A stretch of 29,403 nucleotides of DNA from Acidimicrobiales bacterium (GCA_027451785.1 DAIDIS010000053.1:1-29403); one strand, 5' to 3'; shown: positions 8,357 through 16,480, counted from the first letter of the stretch. Made by a program: numbers and translations. The notes: a model not told the origin generated them from the letters alone.

Positions 8357-8804
8357 CTGCTTCTGTAAAAGCGGCGATGGCGGTCTGGCAATTCCCGAAA
8401 GTGAGGCGGGGTCGGCAATAGCGGAGCTTGTGATCGTCGCGCCGGTTCTCATGATCATGGGGCTCTTGATGGTGCTGTTTGGTAGGTACCAAGGTGCACA
8501 GAGCTCGGTGTATGCAGCCGCTCGCGCCGGAGTGGAAGCTGCCGTGGTGCAATCAAGCCAAGGTCAGGCAACCCAGGCTGCGAGCGGCGCAGTTAGTAGT
8601 TCCCTTGCTTCTTCGGGCGTCTTTTGCCCTTCGCCGGCAATAGGAGTGGACGTTTCGGGCTTCGCTCCCGGTGGATCCGTCTCGGTATCCGTAACCTGCA
8701 ATGTGCCCCTCAGGGATCTTGGTCTTCCCGGCTTCCCGGCGTCCAAGACGATAACCGGCTCGGCCAGCGCCCCCGTCGACCCCTACAAGGAAATCCAACC
8801 GTGA
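8340..8804 (+). CDS. Second TadE-like pseudopilin
   Basis: This 154-residue protein has a leader of about 24 residues and the junction EAGSAIAELVIVAPV (22-36). Here Glu29 is at +5 from Gly24, the normal prepilin spacing. One helix (VIVAPVLMIMGLLMVLFG) and an external domain (AARAGVEAAVVQSSQGQATQ, SVSVSVTCNVPL) follow. The frame is open from 8244, but GTG 8340 has CGGGAG at 8328-8333 with 6-nt spacing, so I prefer it; the longer start would overlap the upstream gene by 113 bp. The leader contains two cysteines (C7, C9) and the mature part two more, so a disulfide outside the membrane is possible. The stop overlaps the next start (GTGA at 8801). Confidence 0.72.
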   Translation: MYPRHSCFCKSGDGGLAIPESEAGSAIAELVIVAPVLMIMGLLMVLFGRYQGAQSSVYAAARAGVEAAVVQSSQGQATQAASGAVSSSLASSGVFCPSPAIGVDVSGFAPGGSVSVSVTCNVPLRDLGLPGFPASKTITGSASAPVDPYKEIQP

Positions 8805-9253
8805 ACGCCAACCGAATCCGACGCACGGCAATCGTTCGGCACGTGGGTATTCGCCGTGTGAATGCCGGGAGAGAAGAGGGCGGGATCTTGGTCATGGCGG
8901 TGGTGTTTATGACCATGTTCCTCGCTCTTGGCGGCTTAGCCTTCGACGGAGGCAGGTACATAAGCCAAATGGTGAACGCTACGACCGAGGCTCAACAGGC
9001 TGCGAGGTTGGGTGCCGCGACACTGACCCAAAGCCAAATGCAAAACGGCGCCCTGGACCCTGGGCCAGGTGCCATTTCGGCTGCGGAGGGTTACACGGTG
9101 AAAGTTGGGCACCCCGGAGTCGCGTCCCTGAGCGGGAACAGGGTGGAGGTCGCTGTTTCCTATACGGTACCCACCTTGCTGCTGGGAATCGTGGGAATTT
9201 CCGAGCTCCACATCGATGCTCACGGCTCTGCGACGGATGTCACTGGATTCTGA
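8801..9253 (+). CDS. TadG-like pilus protein with N-terminal membrane anchor
   Basis: This 150-residue protein has a basic N-terminus, the junction REEGGILVMAVVFMTMFLAL (24-43) and then GGLAFDGGRYISQMVNATTE. That is the TadG/TadE-like pattern in which the anchor helix is followed by a D-x-GR segment and an alpha-helical Ala/Gln/Thr stretch. The rest is beta-rich (VEVAVSYTVPTLL) with a second hydrophobic patch (LLLGIVGI). It is much shorter than proteobacterial TadG, which carries a von Willebrand A domain, so only the N-terminal family can be claimed. GTG 8801 overlaps the upstream stop by 4 bp; the in-frame extension to 8624 is probably spurious because it lies inside the preceding gene. Confidence 0.7.
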   Translation: MNANRIRRTAIVRHVGIRRVNAGREEGGILVMAVVFMTMFLALGGLAFDGGRYISQMVNATTEAQQAARLGAATLTQSQMQNGALDPGPGAISAAEGYTVKVGHPGVASLSGNRVEVAVSYTVPTLLLGIVGISELHIDAHGSATDVTGF

Positions 9254-9269
9254 CTGTGAAGAAAACGCG

Positions 9270-11363
9270 ATGAGTGGACCTCCGAGGATCGAGACGAACC
9301 GGCAAAGCAGTAACGGCCGAGCAAACCGGCGGCGCTTTGTGGGTTGGTCGATCGGCATTTCGATAATTGGGGCGGCGCTTGTGGCCACCTGGTTGCTCTG
9401 GTTGGTGGCCGGTTTGCCTTTTTTGGGACGGAATTCACTGACCACTTCAATTGGTGGCCTGGGTTCCGTCGAGTCGCTGGGTGGAGTGACATCAGGCGGT
9501 ACCACCACGAGTCTCGTTCGCCAGATCGTGTTGCTGGGTGCATGGGCAGCCTGGTTGTGGTTCTTGGTTTCGTTGGTCATCTCGGTCGGCACTCATCTCT
9601 CGGGGACGCAAGGGAGGGCAAGGGATGGCCTGGCGACGAAGATGGTGCCAGGGTTTCTCCTCTCCGTAGTTGGGTTCTTGATGTCCCTATCCATGCGAGG
9701 TCAGGTCCCGAGCATCTCTCCGCCCGCAGTCGCGTCGGCTTCAGTGCTCTCCGGCCAACCCGTTGTGGCTGTGGAACAGCATCCGGATGCGGAGCACCAT
9801 GTGCAGGCAGGCGACTCTCTCTGGGACGTGGCTAGCAAGTGGTATGGAGATGGCTCCAGGTGGAGGGAGATCCTGGAGGCGAACAAGGGCGTCATCCAAA
9901 ATGACGGTAATTACCTCTCGGACTCGCTTTGGATCTACCCAGGCTGGAGACTCACGATTCCAAACTACGCTGGGAGGGCCGATGTCGTCCCAGCGTCTGC
10001 GGGCAGCGCACCTGTGGGCACCTCATCCGTGGGAGCGGAATCTGCGGGCACTGCATCTGTGGGGGCCGATGCCTCATCCTTTGAGTCCGTAAGCTACCGT
10101 CCGGCCGGCACTGGGTTCCGCCCGACGACTTCCGGTACGGCCACCCCCGAGCTATCCGACATCGGTTCGGCTGTTGGAGGTGCGGTCTTGGCGCTGGCAA
10201 TTCGCGAAATTGACCTCCGGCGCAGGCGACGAAGAGCGACGAGGGTTGCCGGTGCGCCGGTCGACGTACCGGACCCAGTTCTATCAGACGTTGAACACAC
10301 AGCCAGGGCAAGGCTTTCCGGGCTCGTCGACCTAGTTAGCTTCGAGAAACCCGGAGCAGCGGATGGTAACGCCATGGGAGTTGAGCCCGGACCGGGAGAG
10401 CCTGGCCAGGACAACTATGTGGCACAAGGCGTCGACCCCGAAGATCTCCTGGCGGACGAGCCGATGTCGGGATCACTGTCTAGGTTGCTGGCCGATGCGG
10501 CCAATCCAAGCACGAGAATCTCGTTGCCTACCGGCGAGGGACTCTTCCTGGAGGACCGACGGGAAATCCCCGCTACTCGCAGATCAGAGTCTAAGAGTGA
10601 CCAATTGATTATGGTGAAGGTCCTTTCAGCTCACCCACGACTGGTCAACTTCCTTTCAGGAGAGGAGATTGCTGCTAGTGGGGCTCCCCTTGAGATGATC
10701 GTATATTTGGCGCTGACTTGTGGTCCGGTTGGTTCAGCCAGGTTGTTGCACCGCCTATTCGGCGAAGACGCCTCACCAAAGACTCTCCGTAACAACGTAT
10801 CGATTGCTCGTTCGCTTCTGGGAAACGATAAGAACGGAGCGCCGTTACTTGCCTACGAACCGGGTACAAGGCAGTACCGCCTTTCCAAGTCAGTTGTAAG
10901 TGACTTGGCCGTCTTCGAGAACCTGGTCAATAAGCCTGGGTTAGCGGGAGAACCGGCAGAAGTGGGGGAAGCAGAAGCGCTTGAGGCCTACGAGATGGCA
11001 TTTGATTTGGTGGAGTCCTCTCCGATGCTTGACGCCACACGGCGGTACGACTGGTGGACGGTTGACGGCTTCGATGCCAGAGCCGACGCTCTCGTGGTCG
11101 ATGCTGCCGTAAAGGCAATAGAGCTGGCTTCGACCCGAGGCGAGCTTGGCCTCGTGCGCTCGATATTCACTAGGGCGAGGCTTGTAGCTCCATGCTCGGA
11201 AGCTCTGTTCAGTGCGGCCTTTGTTGCTGCAGGACGACTCGGCCAATTCGAATGGGCGAAGTCGATCTGGGACCAGCTCGCAATGGCCTTGAGAGACGAG
11301 CTTGACTCGGCACCGAGCTACTCGGCGGAGAGCCTATTCAAGTCAGTGATCATGGGGCGTTGA
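9270..11363 (+). CDS. Membrane LysM protein with C-terminal winged-helix/BTAD (SARP-like) region
   Basis: This 697-residue protein has three N-terminal membrane helices (about 23-53, 85-110, 125-142) and a LysM domain at about 176-231 (HHVQAGDSLWDVASKWYGDG ... IYPGWRLTIP). A Ser/Ala/Gly-Val linker with imperfect repeats follows (SAGTASVGAD type), then a fourth hydrophobic segment near 300-315 and the basic stretch LRRRRRR. From about residue 447 to the end it resembles a SARP output module: a winged-helix-like domain (LARLLHRLFGEDAS-type helix, NNVSIARSLLG, GTRQYRLS) and a BTAD-like helical repeat region. LysM should face the cell wall and the BTAD end the cytoplasm. Such proteins recur in actinobacterial Tad loci; their function is not established. 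ATG 9270 leaves 16 bp after the previous stop; starts at 9216 or 9237 are possible. Confidence 0.75.
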   Translation: MSGPPRIETNRQSSNGRANRRRFVGWSIGISIIGAALVATWLLWLVAGLPFLGRNSLTTSIGGLGSVESLGGVTSGGTTTSLVRQIVLLGAWAAWLWFLVSLVISVGTHLSGTQGRARDGLATKMVPGFLLSVVGFLMSLSMRGQVPSISPPAVASASVLSGQPVVAVEQHPDAEHHVQAGDSLWDVASKWYGDGSRWREILEANKGVIQNDGNYLSDSLWIYPGWRLTIPNYAGRADVVPASAGSAPVGTSSVGAESAGTASVGADASSFESVSYRPAGTGFRPTTSGTATPELSDIGSAVGGAVLALAIREIDLRRRRRRATRVAGAPVDVPDPVLSDVEHTARARLSGLVDLVSFEKPGAADGNAMGVEPGPGEPGQDNYVAQGVDPEDLLADEPMSGSLSRLLADAANPSTRISLPTGEGLFLEDRREIPATRRSESKSDQLIMVKVLSAHPRLVNFLSGEEIAASGAPLEMIVYLALTCGPVGSARLLHRLFGEDASPKTLRNNVSIARSLLGNDKNGAPLLAYEPGTRQYRLSKSVVSDLAVFENLVNKPGLAGEPAEVGEAEALEAYEMAFDLVESSPMLDATRRYDWWTVDGFDARADALVVDAAVKAIELASTRGELGLVRSIFTRARLVAPCSEALFSAAFVAAGRLGQFEWAKSIWDQLAMALRDELDSAPSYSAESLFKSVIMGR

Positions 11364-11403
11364 CAAGTCCCGGCCTTCGAATTGAGGAGATGGTCAATAC
11401 CCG

Positions 11404-11853
11404 CTAGTCCGGCTGCTCCGGCTCTCCGGGGAACCCGTGAGCCCTCTGGGTTGGTCGTAGCCCCTCCCAGGCATTCGGTAAGACGAACTCAAGCCTTTTG
11501 AGTTCTTCAAGGTGGAGTTTTGAGAGGGCTTCGATCTTTCTCTCTCCCTTCTGTGTGAGGTGGAGTCGCACTACCCGGTGGTCGTGATTGCTTCTCCTCC
11601 TGACTACGAGGCCCCCTTCTTCAGCTCGGTCTGTAAGGCTGACGACACTGTTGTGCCTGAGCAGAAGATAGTCGGCAAGCTCGCCGATTGTCGGGGCATC
11701 GGGAAAGGAGTGACCCTTTATTGCCAGCAATAGTTGATGGATCGAAGGAGTCAACCCGGCCATCTCGGCCTGCTGAGCGCTCCATCTTTCGAAGTGTCTT
11801 AACCCGGCCCTGAACATGAGCAGCCGCGTATAGTCCGCATTGGTAAGCTTCAC
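11404..11853 (-). CDS. MarR-family transcriptional regulator
   Basis: This 149-residue protein has the MarR layout: a dimerisation helix (NADYTRLLMFRAGLRHFERW), then GLTPSIHQLLLAIKGH, and a winged helix (PTIGELADYLLLRHNSVVSL, then DRAEEGGLVVRRRS and the wing NHDHRVVRLHLTQKG). The upstream reading frame continues into the divergent gene. The N-terminus of the family fits the GTG at 11853-11851, which is the first usable start codon. There is no Shine-Dalgarno sequence before this GTG, so the transcript may be leaderless; on the minus strand TATCTT lies a few nucleotides upstream. It diverges from clcA and probably controls itself and that operon. The ligand is unknown. Confidence 0.85.
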   Translation of the reverse strand: MKLTNADYTRLLMFRAGLRHFERWSAQQAEMAGLTPSIHQLLLAIKGHSFPDAPTIGELADYLLLRHNSVVSLTDRAEEGGLVVRRRSNHDHRVVRLHLTQKGERKIEALSKLHLEELKRLEFVLPNAWEGLRPTQRAHGFPGEPEQPD

Positions 11854-11885
11854 TCGATAAAAGATAACATCGAGAATCGATAAAA
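11854..11885. promoter_or_regulatory. Direct repeats between marR and clcA, candidate operator
   Basis: The 9-mer TCGATAAAA occurs at 11854-11862 and again at 11877-11885, a 23-bp period of about two helical turns. The first copy abuts the marR start codon. The region between the divergent starts (11854-11959) is locally AT-rich compared with its surroundings. Two same-face copies next to a MarR gene are a reasonable operator, although MarR sites are usually palindromic. Binding is inferred. Confidence 0.4.
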
Positions 11886-11959
11886 AACTACGGAATTCAG
11901 ACAAATCGGCCTCAAGGACAGCCGAGCACCTTGGAGATTTCACAGCCGATGTATCGCTG

Positions 11960-13723
11960 TTGAAATTGGTTCCCGTAGCCCTGGCTGTGGGAGCACTTGG
12001 AGCGGGAGTCTCTCTCGCCTTGTTGAGAATGATCGGCTTGTTCACCAATCTCTTGTATTACGGGCGATGGGCGACCTCATTGGTAGCGCCGTCGATATCA
12101 AACCTGGGAGCGGCCTCAATCTTCATACCGGTAGCAGGTGCGCTGGTGGTTGGGTTGATCGCACGCTTCGGTTCTGAGCAAGTGCGAGGACACGGCATCC
12201 CGGAGGCAATGGAGAACATTTTGGTAAATGGTTCAAAGGTAAAACCACGCCTCGCAATTTTGAAGCCGCTGTCCTCGGCGATAAGCATAGGCTCAGGCGG
12301 GCCGTTTGGGGCCGAAGGGCCGATAATCTTGACCGGAGGGGCCGTCGGCTCTGTTGTCGGGCAGCTACTGAAGCTCACGTCAGCGCAGAGAAGAGCCCTA
12401 CTCGTTGCCGGCGCTGCGGCGGGAATGAGTGCCGTTTTCGGGACACCGGTGGCAGCAACTCTTTTTGGTGTCGAGCTTCTGGTATTCGAGTGGAGACCCA
12501 GGTCAATGATTCTCATCGGGTTGGCCTCCGCTACAGCTGATGCAATTCGTCTGGGGATGTCCAGCGCGGGTCTTGTATCGCCCCAACCTCTTTTTCCGGT
12601 TCATAGTCATGCACAACTGGGACCTTCCGGGTTGATCGGTGCGGCTGTAATCGGGTTGGCTACTGGGTTGGGGGCATGGGTAATGACCGGAGCCGTCTAC
12701 GGAGCCGAGGATCTGTTTAAGAAGTTAAGTCCGTACCTTCATTGGATGTGGTGGCCGTCGATCGGCGGACTGGTAATCGGGATCGGTGGATATTTCCAAC
12801 CAAAGGCACTCGGGGTCGGCTATTCAACCATCCACGCAGAGTTGCTCGGGCAACTGGGCATCGGCACTCTGATTAGTCTTGTGGTCGTAAAGATGGTTAT
12901 CTGGGCAGCGGGCCTTGGCGGGGGCACCAGCGGTGGAATACTTGCTCCCATCCTCATGATGGGCGCCGCAATAGGCGGCCTTGCCGGTCACGAGCTTGCC
13001 GGTGCCTCCATCGGTACTTTCGCCCTAATAGGCATGGCCGGATCGCTCGGAGGTGTTACAAGGTCCCCATTTACTGCCATCGTCTTTGCCTTCGAGTTGA
13101 CTCACGACTCAAACATTCTGCTTGCCCTTCTGATAGCGGCAACGGTTTCCCACCTTGTCAGCGTTCTGACCTTGAAGCGCTCGATCCTTACCGAGAAAGT
13201 GGCACGGAGAGGATTCCACGTTATGCGCGAATACATGGTCGACCCGCTGGAAGCGACATTCGTCCGGGAGGTCATGGACCGAGAATTCTTCACGGTGACT
13301 TCGGATCAGCGAATTTCAAAAGTTTACTCTGCCGCGCCGGAAGGGTCATCGGTGCGGCGCCAGCGTTTGTTCCCGGTGGTCGGCGATACGGGTGCTCTGG
13401 AGGGCGTAATTCCCTGGTCGACGATTCTCCTTCACAAAGATGACGAGAATGCCATAGTCAAGGACCTAATGGCTCCGCCAGCGCTCATTACTCACCCAGA
13501 TGAGATCCTCCGACGGCTGGCAGACCGCATGGTCTCGGAGTCCGTGGGGGTCGTCCCTGTAGTGTCTGGGCAGGATCGCAATGTACTGGAGGGGATGATC
13601 TCAAGCTTCGCTTTGCTGGATGCCAGATCTAAGCATCTTGAAGAGGAGAGGAAAGCTGAGCGAATCTTGAAGCTCCGGAACTTGGCTATCCGGACTTCAC
13701 GAGACAAGCCGGAGGCAGCATGA
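11960..13723 (+). CDS. clcA: CLC-family chloride channel/transporter with two C-terminal CBS domains
   Basis: This 587-residue protein has a CLC membrane domain (about 1-430) and a CBS pair (about 436-565: REVMDREFFTVTSDQRIS, VKDLMAPPALITHPDE). Landmarks are RGHGIPEAM (GSGIP position, with His78 for the pore Ser), GPFGAEGPI with gating Glu119, and FEWRP with Glu177 at the place of the E. coli proton glutamate. GGTSGGILAP lies near residue 320. Both glutamates being present favours H+/Cl- exchange over a passive channel. CBS domains suggest nucleotide control. The TTG start at 11960 is the first in frame and leads directly into the first helix; no strong ribosome site is seen. The stop overlaps menB (ATGA at 13720). 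Confidence 0.92.
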   Translation: MKLVPVALAVGALGAGVSLALLRMIGLFTNLLYYGRWATSLVAPSISNLGAASIFIPVAGALVVGLIARFGSEQVRGHGIPEAMENILVNGSKVKPRLAILKPLSSAISIGSGGPFGAEGPIILTGGAVGSVVGQLLKLTSAQRRALLVAGAAAGMSAVFGTPVAATLFGVELLVFEWRPRSMILIGLASATADAIRLGMSSAGLVSPQPLFPVHSHAQLGPSGLIGAAVIGLATGLGAWVMTGAVYGAEDLFKKLSPYLHWMWWPSIGGLVIGIGGYFQPKALGVGYSTIHAELLGQLGIGTLISLVVVKMVIWAAGLGGGTSGGILAPILMMGAAIGGLAGHELAGASIGTFALIGMAGSLGGVTRSPFTAIVFAFELTHDSNILLALLIAATVSHLVSVLTLKRSILTEKVARRGFHVMREYMVDPLEATFVREVMDREFFTVTSDQRISKVYSAAPEGSSVRRQRLFPVVGDTGALEGVIPWSTILLHKDDENAIVKDLMAPPALITHPDEILRRLADRMVSESVGVVPVVSGQDRNVLEGMISSFALLDARSKHLEEERKAERILKLRNLAIRTSRDKPEAA

Positions 13724-14601
13724 TTTCCGAGATTTTTGACCAAGGAGCCTGGAAGCAGGTCGAGGGCTTCGAGTTCCAGGACATCACCTACCACATGGCG
13801 GTAGATCAGGGAACGGTCAGGGTTGCGTTCAACCGGCCTGAGTTGCGCAATGCTTTCAGGCCCAGCACGGTGGACGAGCTTTTGGTAGCTCTTGAGCATG
13901 CCCGCCAGTCGACGGATGTCGGTTGCGTATTGCTGACGGGAAATGGACCCTCGCCCAAGGACGGGGGCTGGGCGTTTTGCTCAGGCGGGGACCAGTCTCA
14001 GAGGGGACCTGATGGTTACATGTACTCCGACGGCAAGGCGGTGAAGGGTGGGCGGCTTCATATTCTCGAAGTTCAGAGACTAATAAGATTCATGCCGAAG
14101 ATCGTGATCTGTGTAGTACCCGGTTGGGCGGCAGGAGGCGGCCACAGCCTCCACGTTGTATGTGACCTCACCCTGGCGAGCGAAGAGCACGCACGTTTTA
14201 AGCAGACGGATGCGGATGTGGCCAGCTTTGACGGTGGCTTCGGATCGGCGTATCTGGCACGCCAAGTAGGGCAGAAATTCGCGCGTGAGATCTTCTTTCT
14301 TGGCCGCACCTACGACGCGAAGGATGCTTTCCGGATGGGGGCTGTGAATGCTGTCGTGCCTCACGAAGACCTTGAGAAGGTTGCGCTTGAGTGGGCGGGG
14401 GAGATCAACGGCAAGAGCCCAACCGCCCAGAGGATGCTCAAGTACGCGTTCAACTTGATCGACGACGGCTTGGTTGGCCAGCAGCTCTTTGCCGGGGAGG
14501 CGACGAGACTGGCTTACGGCTCCGAGGAGGCAGTCCACGGTCGAGACTCATTCCTGGAAAAGCGTGACCCTGATTGGGGCCAATTCTCCTGGAAGTTTTA
14601 A
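13720..14601 (+). CDS. menB: 1,4-dihydroxy-2-naphthoyl-CoA synthase, menaquinone pathway
   Basis: Crotonase-fold enzyme that closes the second ring of the naphthoquinone from O-succinylbenzoyl-CoA. The 293 residues include RVAFNRPELRNAFRP, the oxyanion and ring-closure segment FCSGGDQ, GWAAGGGHSLHVV and QTDADVASFDGGFGSAYLA. The C-terminal KRDPDWGQFSWKF is typical of MenB. Asp164 in QTDADV marks the bicarbonate-independent type, as in Mycobacterium; E. coli has Gly there and needs bicarbonate. The ATG overlaps the clcA stop by 4 bp, so the two are translationally coupled, an unusual partner for menB. No other men genes are in the window. The 3' end overlaps the convergent ABC permease gene by 4 bp. 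Confidence 0.95.
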   Translation: MISEIFDQGAWKQVEGFEFQDITYHMAVDQGTVRVAFNRPELRNAFRPSTVDELLVALEHARQSTDVGCVLLTGNGPSPKDGGWAFCSGGDQSQRGPDGYMYSDGKAVKGGRLHILEVQRLIRFMPKIVICVVPGWAAGGGHSLHVVCDLTLASEEHARFKQTDADVASFDGGFGSAYLARQVGQKFAREIFFLGRTYDAKDAFRMGAVNAVVPHEDLEKVALEWAGEINGKSPTAQRMLKYAFNLIDDGLVGQQLFAGEATRLAYGSEEAVHGRDSFLEKRDPDWGQFSWKF

Positions 14602-15437
14602 GAAAGCACTCTCTTTTTGAAGCCCCGAATTCCCGCCCATATGAATAGGGCGATAAAGCCCAAGATCACTGGGTAGACGACACCTAGCGACATGTGCGAC
14701 ACCGGAGTAAGGGCAGCTCGGAAACCCTCGCTCATGTAAACAAGTGGGTTCACAAGCACGGCGATCTTCAGCCAGTTGATCGGCGTAAGTGCTTGCCAGG
14801 GATAGTAGATGCAACCCAGGAACGTTAGCGGTATGACGATAATCCCAAAAAGCAAAGGGACCGTCCTGGGTTCGAAGATCGTCCCGAACGTAAGTCCCAG
14901 AGAAGCTGCCGCAATGCAGGCAAGTGGGGCGAACGTGAGAAGAACCAGCCAATTGAAGTCGATGCTTACCGGGTTTGCAGGGACGTACTTTGCTATCGGG
15001 AACACGATTATGGCCGCGACTAAGCATTGAACCGACCCGGCGACGATCTTTTCGATTGCCACCAGCTCCACCGGCAACGGGGCGAGCACCCTATCTTCAA
15101 TCTCTTTGGTGAACCCGAACTCTTGGACCAAAGGAAGTGCGACCGCTTGGATTCCCTGGAAGAGGATTACGCTCGCAATGACACCTGCGACGAGCATTGT
15201 CGAGAATAGCGACGAGTTGTGAGAGCCCCCGATCCCCTGACCGATCTTTGGAAATACGTAGGTAAACACGAAAACCAGCAACAACGGCTGAATGATCGTG
15301 CGAGGGATGAATTCCTTCAGATTCTTCAGCAGGACGTGGAGATCCCTTAGCAACAGAGCCTTAAATGCGGTACCGGCACTGACCTGTGAAGCTGTCCGGC
15401 CGATTCCCTTAGCCGAGGTATCTTCAGCAAGAGTCAT
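14598..15437 (-). CDS. ABC-2 type transporter permease (DrrB-like)
   Basis: This 279-residue integral membrane protein has about six hydrophobic segments. A cytoplasmic N-terminus (FKALLLRDLHVLLKNLKEFI) leads into helix 1 (QPLLLVFVFTYVF). Segments near 80-105, 125-145 and 165-205 follow, then YYPWQALTPINWLKIAVLVN with the ABC-2 motif NPLVYMSEGFRAAL, and a last helix before GIRGFKKRVLS. It forms the membrane half of a drug/lipid-type exporter with the ATPase encoded just upstream; the two overlap by 4 bp (15434-15437). The substrate is unknown. The stop codon lies inside the menB stop region, so the convergent transcripts overlap with no terminator between them. Confidence 0.9.
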   Translation of the reverse strand: MTLAEDTSAKGIGRTASQVSAGTAFKALLLRDLHVLLKNLKEFIPRTIIQPLLLVFVFTYVFPKIGQGIGGSHNSSLFSTMLVAGVIASVILFQGIQAVALPLVQEFGFTKEIEDRVLAPLPVELVAIEKIVAGSVQCLVAAIIVFPIAKYVPANPVSIDFNWLVLLTFAPLACIAAASLGLTFGTIFEPRTVPLLFGIIVIPLTFLGCIYYPWQALTPINWLKIAVLVNPLVYMSEGFRAALTPVSHMSLGVVYPVILGFIALFIWAGIRGFKKRVLS

Positions 15438-16420
15438 TCCCTAAGGTCCTTTCCGGTAAGCCGGATGAAGACGGTCTCAAGTGTCGGCTCCGAGACCGAC
15501 AGGTCGGTGACCGTAATGCCGGAGGCATCCGCCAGCTGGATGACCGCTGGAAGTACGCCGTGTGTGCCCTTTACCTCAAGCAGGACCTTCCCCTCGATCA
15601 CGCGTGCGTCGGTGGCGCCTTGGATGTTTGCCTTCAGCTTTGCGCTGAGGACATCGAGGTCTCCGTCCGTCGATACCATCACAGCGGAGTCGATCCCGGT
15701 GGAGGCTTTGAGCTCCGAAGGTGTCCCCAGGGCCAGCATCCTGCCGTGGTCGATTATGGCGAGGCGCGAACAAAGTTGGTCCGCCTCCTCCATATAGTGA
15801 GTGGTCAAAAGTATGGTCTGCCCGCCTTGGTGAAGCTCGCCGAGGATCTCCCAAAGGGCAATCCTGCTCTGTGGGTCGAGTCCGGCAGTGGGCTCGTCCA
15901 GGAAAAGAACAGAAGGCCTGTGCATGACCGCCCGGGCCACCATGAGTCTCTGTGCCATCCCACCCGACAGAGCGAAGATCGGGGCTCGTTGCCTCTCGGA
16001 GAGCCTGAACTGCTTTAACAATCGATCGGCTTCAGCTCGCGAAGTCTTCGAGGTCATTCCGAAGAACCGGCCGTGATAATAGAGGTTCTCCCAGACCGTC
16101 AAGGATCTGTCCAGGGTATTGGTCTGCGGCACGACACCGATCATCGCTTTGGCCTTGGCTGGGTGCTTCCAAACCTCTATTCCACCGACCATGGCAGTAC
16201 CGCTGGTTGGCACCACGCGGGTCGTTAGCATCCCAGCGGTTGTGGTCTTGCCCGCGCCATTTGGCCCCAGCAAGCCAAAAATTTCCCCCGCCTTCACCGA
16301 AAGGTTCAAGTTGTCGACCGCCTTGACTTCGCCGCTGTAGATCTTGGTGAGGTCGATGGTCCTTATGACCTCGTCTGTGGGCGAAGAGTTCGCGTCCTTT
16401 GGCGGTCGGTGTCCCAGCAT
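15434..16420 (-). CDS. ABC transporter ATP-binding protein (DrrA-like)
   Basis: This 328-residue ATPase subunit has Walker A GLLGPNGAGKTTTAGML, Q-loop VVPQTNTLDRSLTVWEN, signature ALSGGMAQRLMVARA, Walker B VLFLDEPTAGLDP and the H-loop LLTTHYMEEAD. The C-terminal extension (about 240-328, ending PTLETVFIRLTGKDLRE) is the DrrA-type regulatory tail. Together with the downstream permease it makes an exporter of the daunorubicin-resistance family; many members in actinobacteria have unknown substrates. The ATG at 16420 is preceded only by a weak GAGTGG. It diverges from the GntR gene across 139 bp. Confidence 0.92.
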   Translation of the reverse strand: MLGHRPPKDANSSPTDEVIRTIDLTKIYSGEVKAVDNLNLSVKAGEIFGLLGPNGAGKTTTAGMLTTRVVPTSGTAMVGGIEVWKHPAKAKAMIGVVPQTNTLDRSLTVWENLYYHGRFFGMTSKTSRAEADRLLKQFRLSERQRAPIFALSGGMAQRLMVARAVMHRPSVLFLDEPTAGLDPQSRIALWEILGELHQGGQTILLTTHYMEEADQLCSRLAIIDHGRMLALGTPSELKASTGIDSAVMVSTDGDLDVLSAKLKANIQGATDARVIEGKVLLEVKGTHGVLPAVIQLADASGITVTDLSVSEPTLETVFIRLTGKDLRE

Positions 16421-16460
16421 GCCGAACCACTCTATTTCAGAATGCTGGATTCGTGGTCAT

Positions 16461-16480
16461 TAGCGATCCCCGCCTCGCTA
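16461..16480. promoter_or_regulatory. Inverted repeat in the divergent ABC exporter / GntR intergenic region
   Basis: TAGCGA at 16461-16466 is the reverse complement of TCGCTA at 16475-16480, with an 8-bp spacer. It lies 40 bp before the ABC ATPase start and about 80 bp before the GntR start. It could be a repressor site serving either side. It does not match the usual FCD/GntR consensus (TNGTNNNACNA), so assignment to this GntR is uncertain. Confidence 0.3.

Noticed and set aside
8624..8800. N-terminal extension of the TadG-like gene
   Set aside because: It lies inside the preceding pseudopilin gene in another frame and encodes no recognisable leader; GTG 8801 with a 4-bp overlap fits the locus.
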